A stretch of DNA of 37,866 nucleotides from Ignavibacteria bacterium. Lineage in GTDB: Bacteria > Bacteroidota > Ignavibacteria > UBA10030. Under the pieces are notes generated by a model, which saw nothing but the letters and a program-made list of their open reading frames with translations, was not told the DNA's origin and did no database searches. The position numbers were made by a program, and so were the translations under genes. Where the stretch lies: NCBI GenBank assembly GCA_016873805.1, contig VGVZ01000028.1, positions 1-37,866 on the forward strand, in the 5' to 3' direction. Of the stretch, positions 24,016-32,959 are shown one piece after another; positions within the stretch are counted from its first letter, which is position 1, and the number at the start of each line of letters is the position of its first letter.

Positions 24016-24064
24016 AGACTTGGACGATTCTCAATCATGACATCACAATCGCAGGGAGAAGGTA

Positions 24065-25279
24065 TTGGATCTATTTGACAAGTGTCTTGCCTTTACGCGA
24101 GCAGATGAGACGAAAGCTCGGGGGGTCTACCCGTACTTTCACGCCATCGAGGAAAGTGAAGGGCCGGTCGTCCGGATCGAGGGACGAAAAGTGATCATGG
24201 CCGGATCGAACAACTATCTTGGATTGACGGCGCACCCCGAAGTGCGGGAGGCGGCGATCAAAGCGGTGGAGCGGTATGGCACCGGTTGTTCGGGTTCCAG
24301 GTATCTGACGGGGACGCTTGACCTTCACGTCGAGCTCGAGGCGCGACTCGCAAATTTCTTCGGCAAGGAAGATTGTCTCGTCTACAGCACCGGATTTCAG
24401 ACCGGACAGGGGATCATTCCGATCCTTGTGCAGCGAGGCGAATATGTCCTGTCGGACAAAGACAACCATGCAAGTTTGGTTGCCGGTACGCTAATCGCGA
24501 TAGGCGCCAACACGCTCGTGAACGGCACCGACCAGCCGGTCGTTCGCTACAAGCACAACGATATGAATCACATGGAATCTGTGATCTCCAAGCTCCCTCA
24601 GGATGCCCCCAAGCTGATCGTGACAGATGGTGTCTTCAGCACATCGGGCGAAATCGTTGACCTCCCGACGATGGTCAAGGTTGCGAGGAGTCACAACGCG
24701 CGGATTCTGATCGACGACGCGCATTCTGTTGGTGTCATCGGAACAGGGGGTCGGGGAACAGCAAGTCACTTCGGATTGGAAAAAGAAACCGATATGACGA
24801 TGGGAACCTTCAGCAAGACCTTCGCGTCACTGGGAGGGTTTGTGGTAGGGGACCGATCCGTCATCAATTTCTTGAAGCATCATGCGCCGGCGCTGATCTT
24901 CAGTGCAAGCCCGACACCCCCGTCGGTTGCGGCGGCCCTGGCAGCGCTCACCGTCCTGGAGCGTGAACCGCACTTGGTCGACAAACTCTTGCGGAATGCG
25001 CGAAAGATGCGCGCCGGTTTTCAATCGCTCGGTTTTCGTGTGGGTGAGCATGATACGGCCGTTGTCTCGGTGATCATTGGAGATACCGACAAAGTGCTGA
25101 TCATGTGGCGCCATCTCTTTGATGCAGGCGTCTTTGTCAATGCCTTTATCCGACCCGGTGTTCCGCCGGGATGGGAGATGCTTCGGACGAGCTATATGGC
25201 AACGCATGAAGATGAGCACCTCGACAAGATTCTCGAAGTGTTTGCAGATGTCGGAAAGAAACTCGGCGTTATCGCTTAG
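24065..25279 (+). CDS. spt: Serine palmitoyltransferase-like (AOS family)
   Basis: A 404-residue PLP enzyme of the alpha-oxoamine synthase family. It opens [20 protein letters not shown] and continues with [27 protein letters not shown] and [19 protein letters not shown], very close to bacterial serine palmitoyltransferase of the FCB group rather than BioF or Kbl. The PLP pocket residues appear in [24 protein letters not shown] and the Schiff-base Lys in [14 protein letters not shown]. It condenses serine with acyl-CoA or acyl-ACP to a 3-oxo-sphinganine. The start is TTG with GGGAGAAGG upstream. The neighbours (CerR-like and bCerS-like) support sphingolipid synthesis. Glycine C-acetyltransferase remains the main alternative. 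Confidence 0.85.
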   Translation: MDLFDKCLAFTRADETKARGVYPYFHAIEESEGPVVRIEGRKVIMAGSNNYLGLTAHPEVREAAIKAVERYGTGCSGSRYLTGTLDLHVELEARLANFFGKEDCLVYSTGFQTGQGIIPILVQRGEYVLSDKDNHASLVAGTLIAIGANTLVNGTDQPVVRYKHNDMNHMESVISKLPQDAPKLIVTDGVFSTSGEIVDLPTMVKVARSHNARILIDDAHSVGVIGTGGRGTASHFGLEKETDMTMGTFSKTFASLGGFVVGDRSVINFLKHHAPALIFSASPTPPSVAAALAALTVLEREPHLVDKLLRNARKMRAGFQSLGFRVGEHDTAVVSVIIGDTDKVLIMWRHLFDAGVFVNAFIRPGVPPGWEMLRTSYMATHEDEHLDKILEVFADVGKKLGVIA

Positions 25280-25316
25280 CATGGGTATCCGGAGACCAAC
25301 AACCAGATGATACGTG

Positions 25317-25350
25317 AAGGCCGTTGTGACGAGATTGCAACGGCCTTTTT
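25317..25350 (+). terminator. Intrinsic terminator after spt
   Basis: GGCCGTTG (25319-25326) pairs perfectly with CAACGGCC (25338-25345), with an 11-base loop, and is followed by TTTTT. It stands 38 bases after the spt stop. The T-run runs directly into the extended -10 of the next gene. Confidence 0.85.
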
Positions 25351-25358
25351 GCTATAAT
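25350..25358 (+). promoter_or_regulatory. Extended -10 promoter of acyltransferase gene
   Basis: TGCTATAAT is a perfect extended -10 (TGnTATAAT) and begins on the last T of the spt terminator. No good -35 is found 17 bases upstream, as is usual for extended -10 promoters. Transcription would begin about 30 bases before the ATG at 25397. Confidence 0.6.
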
Positions 25359-25396
25359 CTCCACAGTCAAATCTCATCGACCTCCCCAGGGCGCGC

Positions 25397-26512
25397 ATGA
25401 TAGATATCCGACCGGTTCGCACCAGAAAAGACACCGCCACCTTCATCAAGTTTCTATGGGACATCTATGATGGGAATCCGTATTGGGTCCCTCCCTTGAT
25501 CATGGATCGGAAAAAGCTGATGGATCGAACGAAGAATCCGTTCTACAAGCATGCCGACACGGAGTTCTTCCTTGGGACGCGGAACGGAGAAGTCGTCGGT
25601 CGCATCGCAGCGATCGTAAATCACAATCACAACAAAGAACACGATGAGCATGTTGGGTTCTTTGGATTCTTCGAGTGTATCGATGATCAGGAGGTCGCGT
25701 CAGCGCTCTTCGACGAGGCGATGAAGTATCTGAAGCAAAAAGGAGTGACAGCAGTACGCGGTCCGGCCAATCCTTCCGTGAATGACGAGTACGGATTGCT
25801 TGTCGAGGGGTTTGATCTCTCTCCGACAATTCTGATGCCGTACAATCCCGATTACTATCCTCGATTGATCGAGCAATATGGATTCCGGAAGTGCAAGGAT
25901 TTGTACAGCTATCATCTGAGCCAGAAAGAGGTTTATACCGAGAGACTGGAAAGAGTCACCGCCGCGCTCGTCGAACGCCACGGGATTACGATCCGTTCGA
26001 TGGAGATGAAAGACTTCGATCACGACGTGGAAATCGTGAAGCAGATCTACAATGCGGCATGGGCGAAAAACTGGGGGGCGGTACCCATGACCGATGAGGA
26101 AATCGACGCGCTGGCGAAGGATTTGAAACCGATCGTTGTACCGGAACTCGTGCTCTTTGCGGAATCGCGGGGAAAGACGATCGGATTTGGATTGTCGCTC
26201 CCGGATATCAACGTCGCGCTGAAACACAACAAGCGTGGAAGACTGCTGCCGGGACTTTTTCGTCTCTACGTGCACAAGAAAGAGATCGACACGGTCCGCG
26301 TCATCGTCCTCGGCGTGCTGGAAGAATACCAGGCGTCGGGAGCCGCGATCCTGTTGTTCTATGAGACCGCGAGGCGGGCGCTGAAGCTCGGCTATCAGTA
26401 TGGAGAGGCGGGATGGGTGCTGGAAGATAACGCGAAAATGGTTCGCGCGGCCGAGTTCCTGCAGGGAACAATTGTCAAGAAGTACCGTATCTATGAAAAA
26501 TCTGTAACGTAA
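25397..26512 (+). CDS. GNAT-fold acyltransferase, bCerS-like
   Basis: A 371-residue cytosolic protein with GNAT-type elements, related to the YghO-like proteins found beside bacterial spt genes. It opens MIDIRPVRTRKDTATFIKFL and YWVPPLIMDRKKLMD. An N-terminal GNAT half has VVGRIAAIVNHNHN and RGPANPSVNDEYGLLVEGF, and a second half has FGLSLPDINVALKHNKRGRL and AGWVLEDNAKMVRAAEF. By context it is the probable bacterial ceramide synthase (bCerS) that N-acylates 3-oxo-sphinganine; this family-to-function link comes from work in Caulobacter. Its own extended -10 promoter separates it from spt. Confidence in the GNAT fold is high, in the ceramide role moderate. Confidence 0.75.
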   Translation: MIDIRPVRTRKDTATFIKFLWDIYDGNPYWVPPLIMDRKKLMDRTKNPFYKHADTEFFLGTRNGEVVGRIAAIVNHNHNKEHDEHVGFFGFFECIDDQEVASALFDEAMKYLKQKGVTAVRGPANPSVNDEYGLLVEGFDLSPTILMPYNPDYYPRLIEQYGFRKCKDLYSYHLSQKEVYTERLERVTAALVERHGITIRSMEMKDFDHDVEIVKQIYNAAWAKNWGAVPMTDEEIDALAKDLKPIVVPELVLFAESRGKTIGFGLSLPDINVALKHNKRGRLLPGLFRLYVHKKEIDTVRVIVLGVLEEYQASGAAILLFYETARRALKLGYQYGEAGWVLEDNAKMVRAAEFLQGTIVKKYRIYEKSVT

Positions 26513-26561
26513 GTTGCTGTTGAATCACCACCAACCCTGAACACACGCGAGGAACATTCCT

Positions 26562-27479
26562 ATGCCTGTCAAGAAAGTCGACAAAATCTGGCAGAACGGA
26601 ACACTGATCAATTGGGACGATGCAAAGATTCACATTCTCTCACACGCGATACATTATGGCTCAAGCTGGTTTGAAGGCATCCGGTGCTACGAGACAAAAA
26701 AGGGTTCGGCAATCTTTCGGCTTGAACCTCATATGCGCCGTTTGCAGGATTCCACCCGCATCTATCGAGTGGAGATTCCCTATACCATGGAGCAGATGAT
26801 CGCGGCGGTGAAGGAGACCATCAAGGTCAACAAATTGAAATCATGCTACATCCGGCCGCTCGTGTATCGTGGCTATGGTGAAGTGGGTGTCAATCCCATC
26901 GGTTCCCCGGTCGAGTTGGTGATTGCCGTGTGGGAGTGGGGCGCATATCTCGGCGCGGAAGCGCTGGAGAAGGGGATCGACGCATGTGTGGCGACGTGGC
27001 GTCGCGCCGCTCCGGATACCTTCGCCTCCATGGCAAAATCGGGGGCGAACTATCTCAATTCGCAGATCATCAAGCATGAAGCGATTGTGAACGGCTACGC
27101 CGAGGGGATTGCGCTCGACGCGTTCGGAAACGTCAGCGAAGGGAGCGGTGAAAATATCTTCCTTGTCCGGGACAAGGTTATCTATACGCCACCGATTGCG
27201 GCGGCTATTCTCCCGGGAATTACCAGAGACTCCGTCATGACCCTTGCGACCGACCTCGGCTACAAAGTGGTGGAGATGGAAATACCGCGCGAGATGCTGT
27301 ACATTAGTGATGAGGCATTCTTCACCGGAACCGCAGCGGAGATTACACCGATTCGGTCGATCGACAAGTTGATCATCGGCAAAGGCAAGGCGGGTCCGAT
27401 TACGCTTGAATTGCAGAAAGCGTTTTTCGACATCATCCATAATGGAAACGACAAGTACGGATGGTTGATGTTTTTGTGA
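26562..27479 (+). CDS. ilvE: Branched-chain amino acid aminotransferase
   Basis: A 305-residue fold-type IV PLP transaminase that transfers amino groups between glutamate and the 2-oxo acids of Ile, Leu and Val. The N-terminal [20 protein letters not shown], then [15 protein letters not shown], the [17 protein letters not shown] segment, the PLP-lysine in [33 protein letters not shown] and [10 protein letters not shown] are all standard. Start ATG 26562 has GAGGAACATTCC upstream. Confidence 0.95.
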   Translation: MPVKKVDKIWQNGTLINWDDAKIHILSHAIHYGSSWFEGIRCYETKKGSAIFRLEPHMRRLQDSTRIYRVEIPYTMEQMIAAVKETIKVNKLKSCYIRPLVYRGYGEVGVNPIGSPVELVIAVWEWGAYLGAEALEKGIDACVATWRRAAPDTFASMAKSGANYLNSQIIKHEAIVNGYAEGIALDAFGNVSEGSGENIFLVRDKVIYTPPIAAAILPGITRDSVMTLATDLGYKVVEMEIPREMLYISDEAFFTGTAAEITPIRSIDKLIIGKGKAGPITLELQKAFFDIIHNGNDKYGWLMFL

Positions 27480-27522
27480 GAAGTTCCCGGCGCTGCCACT
27501 ACTCTCACCGTGCGAGGATGTC

Positions 27523-28155
27523 ATGGCGATTCCGAAGTTTGTCGGCGAAAGTTCAATATGGCGAAATATTTTCTCCGAGCGGAGAGTCCGACGCGGATCG
27601 ACCGAGGAGCTCCTGAGCCAGGTCCCGGCGTTCTCCGGGCTGAATACGCGTGAGCTCAAGGAAGTCGCGGCCATCGTGCACAAGCGCGAATACCGGGCCG
27701 GCGAAACCGTCTTCGCTCAGGGTGATCCCGGACTTGGCATGTACGTTGTGCAGGAGGGGGAAGTTGCCATCGTGCTGGAAGACAAGTGGGAGAGGAAGCG
27801 CGAGCTTGTGGTTCTCACCGACGGCGATTTCTTCGGAGAACTCGGGCTCATCGATGAATCACCCCGATCCGCCAATGCCGTCTGCCGCACCCCGTGCGCG
27901 TTGATAGGATTCTTCCGACCCGATCTGATGGAATTGATCGAGCGCGACCACAAACTCGGCATCAAGATCGTACACAAGCTGGCGGAGATCGTGGCGACCA
28001 GGCTCCGCAATACCGACAACGAACTCACGAACACCAAGCACGAACTCGAGACCCTGCAACACCAAATCGAAAGGAATTCCCATGGCGAAAAAAGCGATAC
28101 AGAAGACTCGCGCCGTGAAGCCAAGGAAAACCCGGACGCGACCGAAACAGATTGA
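27523..28155 (+). CDS. Cyclic nucleotide-binding domain protein
   Basis: A 210-residue protein with a cNMP-binding domain at about residues 38-150: LLSQVPAFSGLNTRELKEVA, GETVFAQGDPGLGMYVVQEG, then GDFFGELGLIDESPRSANAV, which corresponds to the phosphate-binding cassette (FGELGL...R). There is no helix-turn-helix behind it; instead a helical, heptad-like stretch (RNTDNELTNTKHELETLQHQ) and an acidic, polar tail. It is therefore not a CRP-type transcription factor but perhaps a ligand-responsive partner protein. Its last 74 bases overlap the start of the universal stress protein gene in another frame. Confidence 0.8.
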   Translation: MAIPKFVGESSIWRNIFSERRVRRGSTEELLSQVPAFSGLNTRELKEVAAIVHKREYRAGETVFAQGDPGLGMYVVQEGEVAIVLEDKWERKRELVVLTDGDFFGELGLIDESPRSANAVCRTPCALIGFFRPDLMELIERDHKLGIKIVHKLAEIVATRLRNTDNELTNTKHELETLQHQIERNSHGEKSDTEDSRREAKENPDATETD

Positions 28156-28609
28156 GCTCCATCGCATCCTCGTTCCGATCGATTTCTCGGAGCATTCCAG
28201 GAATGCACTTCGTTACGCCGTCCCGTTCGCCCGGCAATTCCATGCCTCGATCGATCTCGTCTATGTCGTTGAGCCGACGATCTATCCGGCCGACTTCAGC
28301 TTCGGTCAGGTCGGGTTCCCAAATGTTGAGGAGGAATTGCGACGACGCGGGGCTCAGGAGCTGGATCATCTCATCGAGAAACAGATTGCCGGCGTGGTTC
28401 CCGCGCGCAAGGTCATCCTGACCGGCAAGGCCTCGTACGAAATCAACGCGTACGCGGAAGAGAAAAAGGTCGATCTGATCATCATAGCGACTCATGGTCA
28501 CAGTGGCTTCGAACATGCCCTTTTCGGCAGTACGGCCGAGAAGGTGGTGCGAAAGGCCGCATGTCCGGTGCTCGTCGTTCGTACCGGCGCAAGAGGATTT
28601 GTGAGGTAG
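28082..28609 (+). CDS. Universal stress protein (UspA family)
   Basis: A 175-residue UspA-domain protein with an extra basic N-terminus (about 25 residues, rich in Lys and Arg). The domain starts at HRILVPIDFSEHSRNALRYA. It ends with the nucleotide-binding loop IIIATHGHSGFEHALFGSTA and KAACPVLVVR, typical of ATP-binding members (the first loop Gly is Ala). ATG 28082 is preceded by AAGGAA and lies inside the upstream gene, so the two are translationally linked. If the upstream overlap were an artefact, a later start near residue 26 would still leave a complete Usp domain. Confidence 0.88.
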   Translation: MAKKAIQKTRAVKPRKTRTRPKQIELHRILVPIDFSEHSRNALRYAVPFARQFHASIDLVYVVEPTIYPADFSFGQVGFPNVEEELRRRGAQELDHLIEKQIAGVVPARKVILTGKASYEINAYAEEKKVDLIIIATHGHSGFEHALFGSTAEKVVRKAACPVLVVRTGARGFVR

Positions 28610-28629
28610 CGGCGAGCAGCTGTTCAATC

Positions 28630-28668
28630 GAAGGCCCCCTCTGTTCAAGAGGAGGGCCTTCTTGTTTC
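28630..28668. terminator. Bidirectional terminator, usp / caspase operon
   Basis: GAAGGCCC and GGGCCTTC with CTCT/AGGAG between form a long stem with a short loop (TTCA region), followed by CTTGTTT on the plus strand. It lies between convergent gene ends (28609 and 28691) and could stop transcription from both sides. Confidence 0.75.
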
Positions 28669-28690
28669 GGTCGGACAGATCCGTGGCTCT

Positions 28691-30349
28691 CTATCGGATC
28701 ACGCTGAGAGGCGTCTTCATGTCAAATCCGGTTTGGTTGATTTGAGGATTCTGCTGGTGCTTGGTGTACCCCCGAACATAGAAATTGACATAGTCAATCA
28801 ACTCGCCGATCGTGACGACTCCATCCCCATTCTTATCTCCGCTCTCATGTGGTTTGACATCCCCCTTTGTGTTGGTGACCTCTGCTCCCAGTCCGGAGAG
28901 AAGGACAAATGTGAACACACCATGTTCCCAGAAGATCCATGATTCACCCGAGACTTCGTTCTCGGCGCTCGAGGTGAGTGAGACGATTCCCGGCCTTGCC
29001 TTTGCCATTTCCACCAGGTAGCGGTTGATGAGGTTCTGTTCGAGTGAGGTCGTTCTTCTCCCCTTGAGGTAGTCGTTGACAGCTCCGCTGTAGCAGGCGT
29101 CGGCGAAGAGAACGACTCGTTCGGCCTTGATCGTGTTCTCGAGAGCAACGCCGATGTCGCGCATATCGAATGCCGTTTCCTCGATTCGATACGGATCCGT
29201 GTCGTGAGTGATGAAGTACGAGAACTCTGATCCCCTGCTGAGGGCATGGCCGGCGAAGAAAATCACGACGAGATCTTCCTTCTGTACCTGACCAAGAAAG
29301 CGAAAGATGGCATTCTGGATTGCCGCTCGCGAGCCGCCGGAGTTCTGGAGAAAGACGATGTGGTCGTCGGCAAAGGCGCCTCCGTTCGCGCTCTTGAGAA
29401 ACTGCCAAAAGCCCTCGGCGTCGCGGTGGGCGTAGTGCAGGTCGGTGATTTCCGGATGGGCATAGTCGGAGATTCCGATCACCACGGCCCATCGCTGACC
29501 GGCGAACCTGCGCTCAGTCTTCTTGATTGTGATGACTTTGGAATCGAGGACTTCATCCCCCCGGCGCATTTCAATCGCAACCGGATTGTCGCCCATCTTG
29601 ACCGTAACCTTCGAACTGAACACCAGACCGCTGTCGGTTCGAGTGATCTGAGCCGGGCGATCATTCACGAAAATGGTGATCCCATCCTCGCCGTTGCGGA
29701 TCAATCCCTTAAGAACGGCGTGCTCTCCCGTTTCGATCACATACTCGCTGGATGCCGGCGTGAGTAACTCGATGTTCGGCTTCGGTGGCGGAGCGGAGGA
29801 GAGGGTGGGGGAATGGTCTCTTGGCCCGGTCACGATCTCGATCGATCGTTCCGCATAATCGCCGAGATATCCGTTTTGTCTGAATCGCTCCATGATCTGT
29901 TCGATCGGTTCCTTGAGAACATGCAAGCCGTCGCCCCGATCGACGGACGCCACCTCCGGAAACTTCTCCGTGCTGACGAACGCGTGCAGACGTTCCCGCC
30001 CGAACGGAGGTGTAATGCCGAATTGCGTGGGTACGGGATATTGCCGCCGCGCAGCGACTTTGTCGTTCCGGTCCTGATAGTTCGGGAAGATGACGACGTT
30101 CTGGCCCGCCGCATCGCGATAGATGAGACGGATATAGCAATCGAGATTTGTCTCGACGGTTACCCGCAGCGTATCGTCTTCGTGGTACGTTCTGTCGGTT
30201 CGATCGACGGCGAGTTGGACGGTGAGCGCAGGGCGGGTCTCACCCTCGGCACGTTGCGCGGAGACCGGGGTGAGAGCAATGACATGGACACAGACGATGA
30301 GCGAGCCTCGGACGATGACTTGTTGCAGTGACCGATCCCAGTCAGCCAT
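28691..30349 (-). CDS. Exported caspase-like peptidase with DUF4384
   Basis: A 552-residue protein with a signal peptide (GSLIVCVHVIALTPVSAQ). Residues about 40-160 resemble DUF4384 (NLDCYIRLIYRDAAG, VVIFPNYQDRNDKV). An Ig-like segment follows (IELLTPASSEYVIETGEHAV). The peptidase C14 domain runs from QRWAVVIGISDYAHPEITDL to about 470. The catalytic pair is present: His368 in FFAGHALSRG and Cys419 in FADACYSGA. After the protease domain a canonical EF-hand-like loop (D505-K-N-G-D-G-V-V-T-I-G-E516) is seen. Such caspases cut after Lys or Arg in related metacaspases; the target is unknown. It starts 18 bases after the stop of the other caspase gene, with GGAG in front. Confidence 0.85.
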   Translation of the reverse strand: MADWDRSLQQVIVRGSLIVCVHVIALTPVSAQRAEGETRPALTVQLAVDRTDRTYHEDDTLRVTVETNLDCYIRLIYRDAAGQNVVIFPNYQDRNDKVAARRQYPVPTQFGITPPFGRERLHAFVSTEKFPEVASVDRGDGLHVLKEPIEQIMERFRQNGYLGDYAERSIEIVTGPRDHSPTLSSAPPPKPNIELLTPASSEYVIETGEHAVLKGLIRNGEDGITIFVNDRPAQITRTDSGLVFSSKVTVKMGDNPVAIEMRRGDEVLDSKVITIKKTERRFAGQRWAVVIGISDYAHPEITDLHYAHRDAEGFWQFLKSANGGAFADDHIVFLQNSGGSRAAIQNAIFRFLGQVQKEDLVVIFFAGHALSRGSEFSYFITHDTDPYRIEETAFDMRDIGVALENTIKAERVVLFADACYSGAVNDYLKGRRTTSLEQNLINRYLVEMAKARPGIVSLTSSAENEVSGESWIFWEHGVFTFVLLSGLGAEVTNTKGDVKPHESGDKNGDGVVTIGELIDYVNFYVRGYTKHQQNPQINQTGFDMKTPLSVIR

Positions 30350-30367
30350 AGATGACTCCGGATAGCG

Positions 30368-32317
30368 CTAGGGGACGATGGTCAGCGGCATGTTGATGTC
30401 GAAGCTGCCGCTGGAAATGGGACTTTGCTGGGCCTTCGTATCGCGACGGACATTGTCGTTGACGTATTGCGTCAATTCGCCCAGTCTGACGATCCGATCC
30501 CGGTTCATGTCGGCTTTGCCTCGAAGACCTTCCAACAAGTAGTGCGTGAACACGCCATGTCCATCCCCCCAACGGCGATCTTCCTGGGAAAGCTGATTCA
30601 CGTCGCTGGCGCTGAAGGTGAGCGTGCTCGGTCTGGTGCGCGCAAGATCGGAAAGGAATTCATTGACCAGATCAGCCGGAGCAAGAGTCCTCGTCGCGAG
30701 TGCACCGCTCACGCCGCGGCTGTGACAGGCATCCGCGAAGACGAGCACGGTTTTGGCCGCGACATAATATTGCATAGCATCCTGGATCTCCTGCATCCGC
30801 ACCGACGTTGCCGCCAGACTGTTAAGGTCGGAATCGTTGGTGAGAAGGTAGAGGATCTTCGGTCGGTCGGGATCGGGGGCACCGTGTCCGGCGAAGTAGA
30901 TGAAGACGAGATCTTCTTCGATCGCCCCCTTCAGGAAATCCGTGAGGGCTTCCCGGACGTTGAAGGAAGAGGCCTTTTCATTCAGGAGATATCTGGTGTT
31001 CGCGACCGGCACGCCCACTCCCCCTTGCTCGATCGGCTTCGTCAGAATCTTGTAGAATTCCTCTGCATCGCGGTCTGCCCAGCGGAGTTGCGGAATCTCC
31101 GTGTTCTTGTATTTGGAAATGCCGATGACCACAGCCCAGCGCTGACCCTTGAAAAGGTTTGCAGGAACGGGCCTTTCTTCGGCGATGACTTCCGGTCTTC
31201 GTGTGACGCGAACACTGAGTTTATTTTCGTTCTTGAACCGATCGAGGGCGCGTACTTCGATGTCGTTTTCGCCGAGCACGAGGAGGGCGTCGCCGACAAA
31301 TTCAAAACCTTCCTTGGTCTGGGAGATTCGCGCTTCGATGTTGTTGATGAAAACAACTGCAACACCATTCGCATCCTTCGCCAGGCCCCGGACCGTCACC
31401 GAGGAGGTTGTCGTGGAAAACTTCGTTCCGCTTTCGATGAGCTTGATCCCCCGTTTCTCCGCGACGACGGGCTCCCACACCTCAATTTCCGGCGGAGTCT
31501 CATCCCGTGCAATTGCCCGCGCCATAACAGGTACGACAATACGTTGAGGCTCGGACTTGTTTCCAGCCGCGTCTGCGACGTCGATGGTGATCCTCGCTGT
31601 TTGCGATTCGACAAGATCTTCTGCGGTGAATTGGGCAACACCCAGGGCCGTCGAGTTGGCCGGAATGCTGCCGACCGCGACAGTTGCAGGATACCGTACG
31701 CCCTTCAGCGGATCGATGAGTTGGATGGTCGCCGTTACGTTTTGCGCCGGTGCATTCCCCGAGTTCGTAACGCTGATCCGAATGGAACCGGTCTCCCCCC
31801 CGTCCAGCATGCTGTTGCCGGATGGCTCGCTGAACGAAAGGGTCACAGCCAGCAGGGGCTTTTTCACTTTCGTGGCAACATTGAGCGTGAACACTTGAGG
31901 CGGGCTTTTCGTCCCGCGTGAAGTCACGGCCTCCAACGTGAGGACTGCCGTCTGAGTGGCGGCATTTTCATCCGCCCTTAGTTCGATCTTCGCATCCTTC
32001 GAACCGTTTGGAGCGATGGTGCCGAGCGCAGGTGGCTGATTCATCGAGACACCTCGCAATTGATCGGTCATGATCAGACGGATCTGCACTCCCTCAGCGG
32101 GACCATCTCCGGAATTCGTGATCGTGATTCTCAGAATTCCTGTTTCGCCTCCATCCAAGATCTTGTTGCCGGAAGGCTCGGTGAACTCGAGGACGGCCGA
32201 AAGCTTTGCGCGTTCCGGTGTCTCAAACGTGCCGACTTTTGTTCTCCCTTTCACCTGCGCTTCGCTGAAGGAGACGAGCAACAGAGAAAGAATCGTGGTG
32301 ATGGCTAGTTTGTTCAT
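30368..32317 (-). CDS. Exported caspase-like peptidase with Ig-like repeats
   Basis: A 649-residue protein with a signal peptide (ITTILSLLLVSFSEAQ). Two tandem CARDB-like beta domains come first, each opened by the same sequence (FTEPSGNKILDGGETG and FSEPSGNSMLDGGETG). A third Ig-like segment (ETPPEIEVWEPVVAEKRG to VRVTRRPE) leads into the C14 domain, which starts QRWAVVIGISKYKNTEIPQL. Catalytic residues are His478 (YFAGHGAPDP) and Cys531 (FADACHSRG). Near the C-terminus an EF-hand-like loop, D603-M-N-R-D-R-I-V-R-L-G-E614, is seen. It is the paralogue of the downstream caspase, with different N-terminal modules. The Shine-Dalgarno is GAGGG. Confidence 0.85.
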   Translation of the reverse strand: MNKLAITTILSLLLVSFSEAQVKGRTKVGTFETPERAKLSAVLEFTEPSGNKILDGGETGILRITITNSGDGPAEGVQIRLIMTDQLRGVSMNQPPALGTIAPNGSKDAKIELRADENAATQTAVLTLEAVTSRGTKSPPQVFTLNVATKVKKPLLAVTLSFSEPSGNSMLDGGETGSIRISVTNSGNAPAQNVTATIQLIDPLKGVRYPATVAVGSIPANSTALGVAQFTAEDLVESQTARITIDVADAAGNKSEPQRIVVPVMARAIARDETPPEIEVWEPVVAEKRGIKLIESGTKFSTTTSSVTVRGLAKDANGVAVVFINNIEARISQTKEGFEFVGDALLVLGENDIEVRALDRFKNENKLSVRVTRRPEVIAEERPVPANLFKGQRWAVVIGISKYKNTEIPQLRWADRDAEEFYKILTKPIEQGGVGVPVANTRYLLNEKASSFNVREALTDFLKGAIEEDLVFIYFAGHGAPDPDRPKILYLLTNDSDLNSLAATSVRMQEIQDAMQYYVAAKTVLVFADACHSRGVSGALATRTLAPADLVNEFLSDLARTRPSTLTFSASDVNQLSQEDRRWGDGHGVFTHYLLEGLRGKADMNRDRIVRLGELTQYVNDNVRRDTKAQQSPISSGSFDINMPLTIVP

Positions 32318-32339
32318 CTTGAACCCTCATGCAAGGTTT

Positions 32340-32400
32340 ACCGCGGACGACGCGCACGCCTGCCCTCTCTGCGCCTGCCTGACGGCAGTCAGGGCAAGCG
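32340..32400. repeat. GC-rich intergenic palindrome
   Basis: Within the gap between the small membrane protein and the first caspase gene the stem CCTGAC/GTCAGG (loop GGCA) is embedded in flanking G/C-rich inverted sequence (GCCTGC... and ...AAGCGGGCG). A similar G/C-rich inverted repeat occurs near 1131-1160. It may be a dispersed REP-like sequence. Confidence 0.35.
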
Positions 32401-32415
32401 GGCGACAGACGATCT

Positions 32416-32949
32416 CTATTGATTTGGCCGAGTCGGCGGCGAGGGAAGTTCCGTCTGACCGGGTCCTCCCGGAGCCTCTTCTTTCTTGGAGCTCAGCAGA
32501 ATCGCCGCTGCTCCGCCGGCCGCCGCCACAGCCCCCAGACCAACGTACAACCAGGGGCTCGTACCTGTGACCGGGTATACGTGAATCTCAAAGTAGTATC
32601 GATCGCCGCTCAGACCCTGAGGCACGTCCTGCCGATAGGCCCACCGAATCTGGCGCGCCTGGCCCGAATACTTTCCCTCTCCCACGTGTCCGGACAAAGA
32701 CTTTGGCACAAGTTTGAACGCGCGGTCATCTTCCCGCAAGAGCACCACGCTCACCGCGTACAAATTCTCAGGAGGGGCGATGAGATCGTATGAGATGACA
32801 ACTGTATTTCCCGAGATACTCCAGTCGAGGTTCGCAAGACGGACCTCTTCGGGTCGCTTTTCCTGGGCCTGCAGAAGAGTCCCGAGAAGAAAGAACATGA
32901 TCGCGGAAATACAGGGTAAAGAGATTCTCGATGTGGACATTCGTGACAT
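32416..32949 (-). CDS. Exported beta-domain protein with C-terminal TM
   Basis: A 177-residue protein with a signal peptide (CISAIMFFLLGTLLQAQ). A beta-rich domain of about 100 residues follows (NLDWSISGNTVVISYDLIAP, LSGHVGEGKYSGQARQIRW, RYYFEIHVYPV). It ends in a transmembrane helix (WLYVGLGAVAAAGGAAAILL) and a Pro/Gly-rich polar tail. The domain resembles those in FCB proteins beside formylglycine-type or caspase genes; I do not know its function. A strong GAGGAGG lies six bases before the start. It follows the large surface-protein gene by ten bases, so it belongs to the same operon. Confidence 0.7.
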   Translation of the reverse strand: MSRMSTSRISLPCISAIMFFLLGTLLQAQEKRPEEVRLANLDWSISGNTVVISYDLIAPPENLYAVSVVLLREDDRAFKLVPKSLSGHVGEGKYSGQARQIRWAYRQDVPQGLSGDRYYFEIHVYPVTGTSPWLYVGLGAVAAAGGAAAILLSSKKEEAPGGPGQTELPSPPTRPNQ

Positions 32950-32959
32950 GATCGCCTCC

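Noticed and set aside
30425-31921. Long plus-strand ORF of 498 codons
   Set aside because: It is fully antisense to the caspase gene at 30368-32317, which has a signal peptide, catalytic dyad and Shine-Dalgarno; the antisense frame shows no recognisable domain.
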